From contig JAQFVV010006474.1 of the NCBI GenBank assembly GCA_028023455.1, positions 825,501-889,500 of the forward strand: a stretch of 64,000 nt of DNA. The letters are read 5' to 3'. Each line of letters begins with the position of its first letter. Within the stretch, counting starts at the first letter, position 1. The position numbers and the translations under genes are program-made. The notes beneath the pieces are model-generated. The model searched no databases, was not told where the DNA came from, and was given only the letters and a program-made list of their open reading frames with translations. This document shows positions 46,264 to 57,600 of the stretch, piece by piece. The DNA is from Epiperipatus broadwayi (Eukaryota; Onychophora; Udeonychophora; Euonychophora; Peripatidae).

Positions 46264-46366
46264 GTCTTGCATTGGTAGTTGAGAGGTCAGAACAACTACC
46301 TTGCACTAGCAGGCAGTTGCCCAGGTTGCGGGTTCACATCCGGCCGATGCTATGACACTTAAAAAA
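46264..46366 (+). mobile_element. Short tRNA-derived SINE
   Basis: GCATTGGTAGTTGAGAGGTC (A box), CTTGCACTAG anticodon region, GGCAGTTGCCCAGG variable arm, TTGCGGGTTCACATCC (B box), GGCCGATGC closing a 7-bp acceptor stem with GCATTGG, then TATGACACTTAAAAAAA. Target duplication ATGTAATTGTT (46253-46263) and ATGTCATTGTT (46367-46377). Clearest tRNA fold of the three copies; the variable arm implies a type II (Leu/Ser-like) ancestor. Confidence 0.9.
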
Positions 46367-46377
46367 ATGTCATTGTT

Positions 46378-47265
46378 TGGGAGCAGTTTCTAATATTCAA
46401 TCTGATAAATTAGCCAATAAAAATTTACCACCTTATTTTTATCACAGCTGACTTACAATCACTAATGAAAAATTACACAAAAAGCATTTCTTTTTATGCC
46501 TATGTGAAAAAGGCAACAACTGCAATACTTAAAAATACTGCTTTCTAATTGATGTTCAATCTATGAGTGTAACAATACTATATGCCACTGAGATGTCCCT
46601 ATTGATTATCATTGTTAAAAATACACTATTTTAGAGCTTACATTGTGAATTCACCTAATTAGAATATTTCATGGGGTAGTAGAAGTCATTTGAAAATTCA
46701 TAAACTCCCTATAAAGTTCCAAAATGGCATATGAATTTAACAATTAGGGTAAACTTTGCTTTTGAAATAATATTACAAATCATGTTCCTTTAAAACAGAA
46801 TTACATTGCAAACTGTGTGAAAAAGCACAATTGAGCCTATTGAAGGCCTTGTAATAATAATCAATGATTCAGTATTGGATTATGATTTTAAGAAAAAAAT
46901 CAGACAACTCACATGATTAATAAAATCAATAACTATTTAAAAATGAAAAGCTTTTAATTAAGATGACAAAAAATAAAAAATATGAAAAGCAAAGGTTGGT
47001 GATAGTATTTAGTAACATAACATGCATTTTCCAGATATTTCTAATGAAAATTTCTCTAGACTCATATAATATTCCAACTCAACAAGTGAATAAGATCAAA
47101 CAACTCTGAAAACCTTTATTAAAACAGAGTGAGTCAGAATGTTGCTTTTATTATGTCTTTCTTTTTGTGGACTTTCTTTCACATAACATCCTCATTCAAG
47201 CAAAAAATGAAATCTATCTATCCAAGACAAATTCTAGCTTCAGCCAAAAATAATTCATCTCATAT
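46378..47265. other. AT-rich DNA without recognisable gene
   Basis: No feature recognised. Confidence 0.5.
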
Positions 47266-47269
47266 TAAT

Positions 47270-47645
47270 ACACATGAGTTTACATTAAAATAAATGAGTT
47301 TTATATGACCCTGTAGTATCTGAAACATGACAAAAGAATTCCATGTCATCAGAGATAAGTGACAATAAATTTACATTAAAACAAAATTAACATATGATGA
47401 CTCTTTATCATTTGAGATGCATTTTAATGATTTGCATTGAAGCAAATAAATCATGTATCTCATAACTGTGTCTTCTGATGTATCAATAAGTATGTATTAA
47501 AGCTATAAATCATGCACCCTATGATTCTGTATCCAAATTATGCACTTATGTGTGTATGCCATTAAAAATGGATGTTTATGAGTTTACATTAAAGCCAATA
47601 AATCACTGACTGTCTTCTCTGAGATCAGTTTCAATGAACTCAAAT
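47270..47645 (+). repeat. Worn tandem repeat with TTTACATTAAA blocks
   Basis: GAGTTTACATTAAA at 47276, AATTTACATTAAAAC at 47369, GATTTGCATTGAAGC at 47431, AGTATGTATTAAAGC at 47488, GAGTTTACATTAAAGC at 47580, usually followed by AATAAATCA and a TCTCATRACTSTGTCTTCTG block. Irregular 55-95 bp spacing; low confidence as one family. Confidence 0.5.
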
Positions 47646-48635
47646 TATCTGAGATGGGTATTAACATATATATTAAATTAAATAAATTGTTTATTATTAT
47701 ATTTATGTAAATTTTGAATATGATAACTTTTGTTTTCAATGTATATTGATATTTCTTTCTTGTTGACAATCATTAACAAAGTAATGCTCAGTTCTGAAAT
47801 ATAAAATTAATCCTAACATAACTAAGCTTCTCCAAACATCTTTTCATCCTCAACAATTGGATCAGCCAATTTTCCATTATACCATATTATTTAAGTAATA
47901 TTTACTAAGGCAATAAACCTAAAGCATGTGTGGTTGAAAATGCAAAAGTAGGGACCTCTACATATCTTAACCACAATATTCTCACTGATACCTGCATTGA
48001 TTTGGGTAATTAAAATTTTCAGCTTATATATAGATGTTGGTGTTGTTGCAATACTAATTCATGATAAATCTCTTTTTTAAGCATTCAAAATTCTATTTTT
48101 AAGCCAGCATATGACTATAATAATCTATCATATCACCTTTACTACACACACTATCATTCTATATATGTACAATAAGTCAGCCTTCATACATCATTTAATT
48201 AAACAATATTTAATAAATCATTAGTGGTGGAGCATCACACTATGATGTAAGATCCTTGAATCAATTCCAGTTTGTTCACACTTTTTATGAACGCTTTATA
48301 AATAAAGAACTTAATTATTTTTTATTTTAATGCTCAAATTTATTAATGAATATGTAGAACTTTTTTTTTTTTTCAAAAACATCTTTCCACTGAAAAAGAA
48401 TATTGAATAATCAAAACGTCAGGTTGTTAATAAATTTGGACATTGCAAAAAGCAATCAAACAAAACAACTGATTTACTAAATATTGAATAATATGCAGCA
48501 GAAAGAAGACTACTGTTTATATAATTAAATAATCAAATTAATTTGAATCTAATGACTAATCTCATCCAATTCCATTAATAGAAAATTTTAACATGTTCTA
48601 TGCTATCCATGGAATGCTACATGTGGAATCCTTAC
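47646..48635. other. AT-rich DNA without recognisable gene
   Basis: T run at 48361-48373. No other feature. Confidence 0.5.
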
Positions 48636-48639
48636 AGTA

Positions 48640-48925
48640 GCAAACTATCCATACATTAGTGCCACCCAGTGCAAGTCTTAGTAATCAATAATTGCAAAAA
48701 TATTGTGGATGAAATCCCTATTTAGTGCCTGGCTCTCCACTGCTGAAAGTAACAAGCTACAAATGAGTCTGGGGAGTGTTTGAAGAGTAGGCATTAGATA
48801 GGGATTTCATCCACAAACCTTCTTACATTCATTGATTATGAGGCTTGCCCTGTATGATACTATTGTATAAAGAGTATGCTATTGTATTAAGAGCTTGGGT
48901 AAACATAGGAAATGGTTGATCATGT
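48640..48925. repeat. H1-derived short foldback around a single ribozyme motif
   Basis: GCCACCCAGTGCAAG...ATCAATAATTG...GATGAAATCCCTATTTAGTG on the left mirrors GCATTAGATAGGGATTTCAT...ATTCATTGATTATG...GGCTTGCCCTG on the right; only the H1 outer parts and the ribozyme remain. Confidence 0.7.
48734..48775 (+). ncRNA. Hammerhead-like motif, H1 (decayed)
   Basis: TCTCCA, CTGCTGA (A6 to C), A-AGT-AACAA-GCT-A, CAA (G12 to C), ATGAGT, C17, TGGGGA. Confidence 0.6.
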
Positions 48926-48939
48926 GATGTTGTTGTGAT

Positions 48940-49980
48940 TTCATGTGAAATCCATGATAATAAAATTGAAAATATTAAAGTTTGTGTATAAAAACTGGAG
49001 TAATTTTTTTAGAAGATTATGGACATCTATTTTCATTATAGTTTTTATATACAGGTGAGAAACTGAAATGATATTACTTATACAATATGAACATGTCAGA
49101 AAGGTTAATTAAAATAAATAGAGCACAATAATATGATCAATGTGAGATAATAGCAGTTTTGATTATATGTAATAGCTTCTTGCTGAATAAAGAAGTCAAT
49201 TTGTGTTTTAATGCTCTTAGTGTTAAATATAGAAAAGATAGATTGTTTAGTATGGATTAAAAAATTTTATATAAACTTTTGCTAGTACACAAATTTGATT
49301 TAAAGTTATTCGCAGCAATTGACAAGCAAAATTTGAAGACACCATATATAATCTATTTGAGGATCTTAAATTTTTCCTAATCTTTGAATTTAAATATTTT
49401 TGCAAGGTGTTTAATATTGATCACAGTGATGATTTGGAAGCTCCACTAGTAGTTTATTTAATATGAATAATGTTAATCTCTTGTTAATTGATGAATGTGT
49501 AGGAGGGAGTTTCCTCAAATATTTTTTGTAATATTTTCTAAAAGTATAAATATATGATAAACAAAAAAATAGAATATTGAATAATTGTACAATTTTGTCT
49601 GTCCAGTAGAAGACATCTGAAGATTTTATCTACAGCTTGATAAGGCTGATCTTTAATGTACTACCTTCATTGTAAATATTAAAATCTCTTTATTTAAAAT
49701 ATGTAAACACATCTAATAGCTACTGGAAACTTAGGGTATTATAGAAGACATATCATAGAAAATCAATGAGAAACATGTTTATGGAGAGTCAAAAATCAAC
49801 AAGTAAAATCCTTTTAAAAAAGTAAACATTTCTAGGTTAATATTAGAAGTAAATTGCATATTCTACAATTGTGAATGTTAGTTATTACATCACACCATAT
49901 AGTAGCAATTTCTCCTTGTCAAATTCTAATTACACAATGCTATGTAAACATGAGTAATTGGTAGATATTAGACAGTAATG
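48940..49980. other. AT-rich DNA without recognisable gene
   Basis: Nothing recognised. Confidence 0.5.
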
Positions 49981-49984
49981 CTTT

Positions 49985-50760
49985 CTAAATTCCTATCCTG
50001 TGGTATCATCCATACTTCCAGGTTGGTTCATAATTTGTGACTTTCATCAGAAATGGATTTTAGTCTAGTGCATCTAAAGTTGTGGGTATGATGCATTTTT
50101 CTTCCAGCAGTATCAGTTGGAAAATCTTTATTTTCATATATCTGTAAAATGCCTATTTGCCTTTTTAGAAATTCAACTGATTCTCTCAACAAAAGCAGAA
50201 TCTTTGAATTAGAACCTTTTTGAATTTCAGAAATGTACTATAACTCTTATTTAGACAGATCCCCTCATGATAAAGATCATAAGCTAGAAATTAGATTTGA
50301 TAATATTGTAAAAGGCAGAACTTGGCAGGGATTTGTAAGCATTACTATTCTACATCTATTGATTGCATTATATACTAAGTGATATAACTGAAGAGAGAGA
50401 AAAATGCTAAGAAAAGGCATTATGTAAATTGGAATTCATGTAAAATTTTGTTGGTTTCATAGTAATTCCAACCAAAAGATCTAGGCCCTATTGTTATAGA
50501 AAATCTTAGTGTATGATAACCTTTGGATACCAAATTAGTGTCAGATTTATGTTTTGAATGTGGAATAATATCTTGATAATAAAAAAGTAAAGGATGCATG
50601 CTGGAACAAAAATATATTAATCCAAAAATTTCTAGGTACACTAGAACGAGATCCCAAAACTCGTCATTGATAAAATGCCTAAACAGAAAACTAATCTGAC
50701 ATATGGATAGTTTAGCAATGGATAGAGTTTTGTTAATCACTTCTGTCTAGCACCTATTGA
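49985..50760. repeat. H1-related worn array (one minus, two plus motifs)
   Basis: Decayed hammerhead-like sites: minus about 50056-50016 (CTGATGA intact, AAGTCACAAATTA, TGAA, CCAACCTGGAAG); plus about 50264-50305 (TCATGATAAAG, GAAATTAG); plus about 50659-50700 (TTGATAA, AGAAAACTAATCTG). The plus pair is about 395 bp apart. AGTGATATAACTGAAGAGA after the first plus unit matches the 41.0-kb repeat. Confidence 0.6.
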
Positions 50761-50824
50761 TTACTCAAAATTTAGATCACTAAACATAATATGATCACCA
50801 TTCTTTATGCTTACACAAGCTGTT

Positions 50825-51560
50825 TACACAGAGGCTAAACTCCACAGACAATAGCACCACTCAGTGCAAACAAGAGTAATCAGTGGATACTAGAAAGTTT
50901 GTGCATAAAATCCCTATCTAGTGCCTACTCATCCAACATCATGGCTTTTATTAGTGAGGAGCCTTTGATCTAAGAGCACTGCACCTAGATTTTAGGATTT
51001 AATGCAACTCTCCAGAAGCCACCTTTTATCTTATTAACTAATTTTAAAGCCTTGAGACCAAAATGAAAACACAATAATGCTTTAACTCAAGTTCATTAGC
51101 TTGTATAATTATATACATTTGAACTCAGTTCAGAATCTATACTTTTTGGTGTCTTTGGTTTTTAATAACCACAGTCACCATAATCCTATTGGATAGGATT
51201 AGTATTAAACTACAAACATTACATGATAACCATTCTTAATGTTTACACAAGCTGTTTACTCAGAGACTAAACTCTCCATACATTAAGTCCAAAATAAACA
51301 TTATTGTGTTTTTATTTTGGACTCAAAGCTTTATAGTTGGCTAATAAAATGGCTGCTGAGGGTTGCATAGATCTAGGTGCAATGCTCTGAGATCCAAGGC
51401 TCCTGACTGATGAAATCCAGAAGCTAGAAACTAGTCTGGAGATATTGGATGAGTAGTCAGTAGATAGGGTTTTTTATGCACAAACCTTCTTGCATCTATT
51501 GATTAATCTGACTTGCACTGAGTGGCACTGCTGCATGGAGAGTATAGCCTATGTGATTAC
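50825..51560. repeat. H1 ribozyme repeat, inverted dimer
   Basis: Left unit (50850-51290, minus) and right unit (51300-51550, plus) share GCACTGCACCTAGATYTTAG, CACCTTTTATCT, CAATAATGCTTT, TTTGGTGTCTTTGG and CACTCAGTGCAA blocks. The left ribozyme is reduced by an internal deletion (ATCATGGCTTTTATTAGTGA at 50938-50957). The right one retains its core. Confidence 0.85.
51401..51442 (+). ncRNA. Hammerhead ribozyme motif, H1, core intact, weak helices
   Basis: TCCTGA / TGGAGA (stem I with two mismatches), CTGATGA, AATCCAGAAGCTA (stem II mostly lost), GAA, ACTAGT palindrome, C17 with GUC. Confidence 0.7.
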
Positions 51561-51827
51561 TCAAACTTATACTAGGTGACATCACTAGAAAAAAATAATT
51601 TGTTACTGAAAAGTATTATGTAAGCTGGGATCATGTAATATTTTGTTGATTATATATCTTATATTTTAGTTAAATAAAGTAATAGAGGGTATTTACATGC
51701 TCAACTCATAATGTTGTTAGATATATTTATCCTTGTATTTAATAGGTAGAGTTAAGCAGTAATATGGATGCTAAAATTATCAAGAATTTTTAAATATTCA
51801 ATCTATTGGTTGAATAGCTGATGTAAA

Positions 51828-52150
51828 TATCATCATCATCATCATAAGATTCTCACCATTATTAATCCATTGCTTCATATGGTTTGAACAGTTATAGAAT
51901 GACAGTCTCTGGAGCTTAAACTTCACAAATCACACCCAGTTTGTCTTCTTTAGGTCTCCCAAGCAACAACATAATTTGATTATGTTTTTACCAATCCACT
52001 GCAAGATAAAGATCTCTCCAATTTTAATATAGTTTCACCAATTCATAACTTCTTTTCACTATTTCACACCAACAAACTTTCTTATTTTATCTTTCCATCT
52101 TATCTGTGCTCTTTTTCTAGGTCTTACAATTTTTTTTATTAGAGATGGAA
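51828..52150 (-). pseudogene. RTE-like LINE tail, with internal insertion
   Basis: Minus strand. The (ATGATG)n tail is at 51828-51845, then ATCCATTGC. An unrelated stretch of about 120 bp (51875-51995) follows, and then the standard 3' sequence resumes on plus as CCAATCCACTGCARGATAAA, GATCTCTCCAA, ACTTTCTTATTTTATC, TTTTTCTAGGTCTTACAAT. The duplicated ATCCA-TGC boundary suggests insertion or template switching inside the tail. Confidence 0.75.
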
Positions 52151-52434
52151 TACTTATATAATCTGTCCTAAAGTGAGTTGTGAAGTCTACAACAATCAAG
52201 TCTGATCACAAATAAGTAAAAAATGAATTCATTTTTAGTAAATAAGATACAAATTTGAGAATATAAAATTTTATATTGGTTAAAAAGATAGACAGATATT
52301 ATTTTATCAAAAATTTAATAAGATTGCAAAATTCAACCATAATTTAAGGTTTTTAATGTTTGGTATGCAAAAATAATTAATCTTTAAAATACATTATCAT
52401 TATTTTCTAATATTTTCTGTGTGTAACTTTATTC

Positions 52435-52915
52435 AAAGAAATAAATAAAAAGGAGTAGAGAAATACTGAAGTTGTCTATCTATAAAAAAGATATTAAGCA
52501 TGTAGAAAGAGAAACGTAAATAGCCATGTGTATGTGCTGAAAATCTGATATATTAATCTTTAACTTGGATTAAAGTTTATATCTGTGCTAGAGAAAATCT
52601 CTAGTTTAATAAATGATTAGTAATAATCATTACGTGTTTTTAGAAAAGTTGATAACGTAAAAGTTGAGAGTGGAGTAAATTAACGCTTGAAAACAAAAAA
52701 GACAATTCGCTCTACATAAATACTCTTCATGTAATAAAGATATACTGTATATATGAGAGATAATGACCTGGCCCAACTGGTGAGTGCTGGTTCAGCACGA
52801 AATGCAACTTGGGGGTTATTTGTATTTTATTGTATCTTTATTTGTATGAAATTATTTATGAAATAAAAAAGAATAGAGAAATACGGAAATGGTCTATCTA
52901 TAAAGAAGTACTGCT
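52435..52915 (+). repeat. H5 ribozyme repeat, remnant of a tandem pair
   Basis: GARTAGAGAAATACKGAARTKGTCTATCTATAAA occurs in two pieces at 52450-52485 and 52870-52905, about 420 bp apart in direct order. The ribozyme lies just before the second copy; the corresponding site before the first copy is not recognisable. Confidence 0.65.
52772..52813 (+). ncRNA. Hammerhead ribozyme motif, H5, strongest helices (A6G)
   Basis: Stem I CCCAA / TTGGG, 5 perfect pairs; core CTGGTGA (A6 to G); stem II GTGCTG-GTT-CAGCAC, 6 perfect pairs abutting the core; GAA; stem III ATGCAA (one change from palindrome ATGCAT); C17. Shares no helix sequence with H1-H4, yet the fold is the same: strong independent support for the ribozyme reading. 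Confidence 0.8.
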
Positions 52916-54795
52916 TACAGAGATGGCCCAATATGTGTCTGTGAAATGTGTAATAGCAATAGATAATTTCATTGTAAATTCCTGGAAATCAGAAGAGCTT
53001 CATGCTGAAATCATAGTTTCAGTGAGAGGAGTCTTTGAATTTTTGAATTGATAGAGTTAAATAAGAATTTTCCTGTATTGCCTTAATTCTAAATCAATAT
53101 AATTAAGAGAAAAAACATTTTCATTTGTGTCTTCAGGTTTATCAAGAATACTGCAATTGGTGTGAAAAATGAGTTTACTCTTTTTACTGATATCTTTTCT
53201 TCTTCTGTACGTATACTTTTTAAATCATTATACTGTTATCCACCGAATGTAAAATAAGATGTCATGTTTGAAAAAAATAAAAATTTCATTCTACTTTAAT
53301 AAAACTGAAAGGTCATATCTAATATGGCTAAGAATGTAATTTACTTTCTGAATCTCCTCTATAATAAAAAATCTTCACCAACCCAACTATTAAAAGTTGT
53401 CAATAATGTTTTTATCCTATCAGAATAATGACTGAACAGTAAATAAAAGAATAGAAATATATATATTAATTGCACTGAACAAAACAATGAATATAATATA
53501 TTTAAATATCAATAACAATAATGGAAATCAACTTTTCAGATTCACTATTTATATAAATCAAAAAACAACACAGGATCCCCATCTTACACAATGTTTTACA
53601 AGAATAAATTCTATTTATTCTTTTTTATACATGCCAACTGTTATAATATTAAGGAAACTACAAATATTAGGTAGTAGTGTTTTGCAACATATAGTATAGT
53701 ACTATCCTAATATCATCACCAGGTAAAATTTTATCCTATGGTTTCCCAAATATCTAAATGCACCAGATTCAAGGTATAAGACAGAAATAGTCTGGTAACA
53801 TGATTAGGGTGTTTAGATACAGATTTAATAAATACAGGATCAACTGATTCCTCAAACATTATAATAGATGACAACAGTGCTGTAGAAAAATCGTTTCTAA
53901 TTACATCAATCTTAAACAATAAATATTTAAGTATTTTATAATAAGTATTATATGGAAAATAATGCCAAACAAGCACTGAGGCTTTCCCTATTGTACAGTT
54001 AAAGTATTATTACCAAATAACTTTTTATTAAATAGAAATTGCTCATAATATGTTGATATGTCATCTGATGTCTTTAATACTAATGGAAAAAAGTGTTATA
54101 ATTAACATGCATGTTTTAAATCAATTTTATAGATTTTTATTTTCTATCAGATTAAATAATAGACAGAAGTTGTAGCAACTGTTTTAGTCAACTATGACGT
54201 ATATTAATTAGCAAACCACAATAATTCCTATCACTTTGATTGGTCTTTTACAATAGTCAATTTGTATTTTTAAAGGTTATTTTGTTTAAAGTTTTAAACC
54301 CAAGGTAGATGCTTAAGATTCTAAATTAATTCTGCATATATCCTATCAAAGTCAGTTATATATTAATTAAATAAACCTTGACTAATTAGTGAAAAATGAA
54401 GATATTTTCTTTAAAGTAAAGAAATAGCCGTCAATCTACAAATTTTTAGACTGATTTTAATAAAACATTACATTATTAAATTATACAAAAAAAATAATAA
54501 AATATAGAAAAAAATTTACTTGTATGTAAAATTACTTTAATATTTCAACCAGAGGTCTGGTTTTTATCAGAAAAAACAAAATATATATAGTAAAATGGCG
54601 GTATTTAAAAATAACATATTTGACAAAAAGCCTTATTGATTGAAGGAATTTACGTAGAAAATTTAATTATCTAATGAAAAATTAATTTCAATGTATATTA
54701 AAAAAAACTACATTATGTACAAATCAAACAGTACAAAGGACTGCAACTTAATTTAAATTAAAAAATACAATATATATATGACTGAATAAATAAAT
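52916..54795. other. AT-rich DNA; one hairpin-GAAA remnant
   Basis: No gene. Minus 54570-54543: CTGATAA, AA, ACCAG-ACCT-CTGGT, TGAAA: a 5-bp hairpin of the P/Q type. The ORF-like stretches at 53.5-53.98 kb have no family features. Confidence 0.45.
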
Positions 54796-54799
54796 GCGT

Positions 54800-54830
54800 A
54801 TACACACACACACATATATATATATATATA
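54800..54830. repeat. (AC)n(AT)n microsatellite
   Basis: About seven AC units are followed by about nine AT units, the same order as at 1.93 kb. Confidence 0.95.
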
Positions 54831-55007
54831 AGTAAATAGTATGTGCTCATATTAATATTTGTATAATAAACTGAAATACTTATAGATATTAATTAAATAT
54901 TATAGTTAGTACAAACTAAAATAAATATATATTAATAGTAATTAAATATTAATTGTAAAGAAAAGTGTATATCCACAGTCACATAAATATAAATGAAAAT
55001 ATACAAA

Positions 55008-55029
55008 GATGACGATGATGATGATGATG

Positions 55030-55072
<43 letters not shown>
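55008..55072. repeat. (GAT)n(AAT)n microsatellite
   Basis: About seven GAT/GAC triplets followed by about fifteen AAT triplets. GAT triplets here could derive from an RTE-like LINE tail, but no LINE sequence adjoins. Confidence 0.95.
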
Positions 55073-55074
<2 letters not shown>

Positions 55075-56635
55075 GAATGCATTAAAAAACTACATGTAAA
55101 GTTATACTCAAAAACATATTTTTAGAAGTTTTTGGACATTATTATTATATAATCTACTATATTAACATCGAGTATAGTAATTTTAGTTTAAACTAACGTT
55201 TCTACACACATAAATTTATTTGATAAATGGAAGCTTTTAAAAGTTTTTAGGTTGTCATTTCTCTCCACTAGACATTATTTAAAATAATGAATAAGTAAAA
55301 AAATATATTTCATCAACTTGTAATTTTGGAAAGAAATGATATTAAATCATAAAAAAAAGATCTTATACTATTTTTTTCTTATTGAATTTGAACTGAAATT
55401 TTAACCATGTTTTATTCATAACAAAAATTAATAAAGACTTCTGATGTAAAAACAACCATCTTGGATAAACCCTTTTAACCTAAAATTACATGTTCAGCTA
55501 AGAGGTTTCAAAAATCAAATTAAAATTGACATACCACAAAAAGTATCACACCTGCTACAGAGATATTTTGACTTAATTTAATTAAAATGTATTCATATAC
55601 CAAGGCAATGAATGACCTGGTAAAATGAATTAATTATAATCACGGTTTAAAAGAAAAAAAAAGACAGTGATACAGTTTGACAGAAGTATAATATTTTAAA
55701 TAAATATTTTTTTTAAATTAAATTTTAAAATAGTCTAGTGAGTATTAATATATTTACAGTAGATCGAGGTGTGTGTCATTAAGAGAGATAATCAAACTAA
55801 TATATAAATATGAAATTTCATAATATAAATTGCATTTCAATAAGAAACTGCAATATCATATCAATAAATTTAATTGCAAGCACATACACTGCATTACTAT
55901 CAGTGTTGATTAAGCTATATGCGTGAATAATCAGACAATTTTTCTAAGTGCGCAATTTAGAAAGCAAATATAATTAAATGGCCAGTGTTTATGAGGTCAT
56001 ATGACTTTTGAGCATGGAAATTGAGAAATGAAGCTATGATCCAAATCTTTTAACTCTCAAAGTTATCATTATATCACTGTAGTGCCACATAGGTCATCAT
56101 TGTTAAACATTGTATTGTAATTACATTTACTTTGGCTGAAGATAATTCAAAGGATAGTATCATACTTGATCTTGAAGACCATTATGAGTAAGTTTCAAAT
56201 CAAAAATTTTCTTTTTTGATAAAATTTAGGAATGTTTAAATCAACATTAAAAATAACACACTTCAAAAAAATAATATAAATTCATTGTTTTATATATTTA
56301 TTTTTTGCAATGTAACATAACATAAACTGTCTTTTCTTTTCAATTTTTTTTGTAGTAGATACATGTTTTTTAATGTTGTTTTGAGCATGTACTATGCTTT
56401 TTAAGAATGTAAGGGTTTCACTATTTTATGATGTATCCCACATTTGGAATGATAGATATAAAATATTGTTAAAGAAATTTGATGATTAAATATCTAATTC
56501 CAAAATTTTACTTTTGGCAAAAGAATTTAACATACATTATATGTAAATATGTAGATTACTTTATCATAATGTTTAAAACTCAGTATTTAAAAAGACAACA
56601 TGTTTACTTCATTCTTTAAAATAAAATCATTCTAA
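55073..56635. other. AT-rich DNA without recognisable gene
   Basis: No coding or repeat signal recognised. Confidence 0.5.
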
Positions 56636-56689
56636 AACATAGTATTTATATACATGGTCTTTATACATTAGAATAAGATATTATGAGAG

Positions 56690-57600
56690 TTCTTGCATCC
56701 AGCTAAAAACCATAAAGCAAAAGTCTTGGAAAATGTGATTGGCAGGTTATTTTAGTGTGATAGCAAAGTAAATGAGATTTTTACCAAAGAATTTACTGCT
56801 TATTTATTTAAACTTTGTTAAGAAGAAATTAATACCAGTCAAGAATATCCACATTTGGTTTGTGATGTTATAGATTGTTAATCAATATTAATCACTGTTT
56901 AAGATACTAATTCATACTTGTTTTGAATTTAGACTTATGCCAATGCACTGCAAAATTAAATCTTTAATAATTATTTTACTCTTTAGAATCTAATAGTTTC
57001 TATGTTTGATATTACTATAAAATATGTTTTATACATTACTTGGGAATACTACTAGTAGTGAGCTTGTAGCCAGTTAGAACAATGTTATAAGTCAAGAAAC
57101 AATTAACCAGAATGATTTGGTTGGTCAGTTTATTTTAATGTGTTTCTAAAATTAATAAAATGTTACTAGTGAATTTATGCTGGTTTAGTTTAACGTTTAC
57201 GAAAGAGCAATTAATTTTTATTTATACCAGTTTTGAAATGCATATTTGATTTATGAAATTATTGATTATTAATTTAAGATGATAATCTGCAGTTGTTTTT
57301 AACCTTGCATTGGACAAATTTACTATAATATTTATCTGTCATTATTATTTAATTTAACTTTTTAAAGTTTAAATATTTTTTATCTTTGGTACTGATAAAA
57401 ATGTATTGCATTAAGATACTATCATTGTTTGTATACACCTGATGAGCAGAATATAAGCCATGAAACAATTGTTATACTAAGAGCTTATTGGTTAATTTAG
57501 TGTGACATCAGAATAAGTAAGAGTTTGTTATCAGTAAATTTACTGGCTGGTTTGCTTAAATTTTGTTAAAAGAATAATTATATATATATATATCCCACCT
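56690..57600 (+). repeat. H6 ribozyme repeat, three worn tandem units of about 366-382 bp
   Basis: Phase markers: TTGGCAGGTTATTTTAGTGT at 56739, TTGGTCAGTTTATTTTAATG at 57121, TTGGTTAATTTAGTGTGACA at 57487. They are followed by GAATTTACTG.. or AAATTTACTGGCTGGTTTG and TAAATTTTGTTA... Hammerhead-like sites sit about 50 bp before each marker; only the last keeps the core. Confidence 0.75.
57439..57473 (+). ncRNA. Hammerhead ribozyme motif, H6, core intact
   Basis: CTGATGA, a weak stem II (GC...GC across AGAATATAA), GAA at 57462-57464, ACAATTGT perfect 8-nt palindrome, U17. Stem I is poor: GTAT/ATAC can pair only with a four-base bulge. The middle unit keeps TAGTGAGC, GAACAATGTT at 57057-57090; the first unit is nearly erased. 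Confidence 0.65.

Noticed and set aside
50420-50740. 106-residue minus-strand frame
   Set aside because: Overlaps an H1-related ribozyme repeat on the opposite strand and has no recognisable domain.
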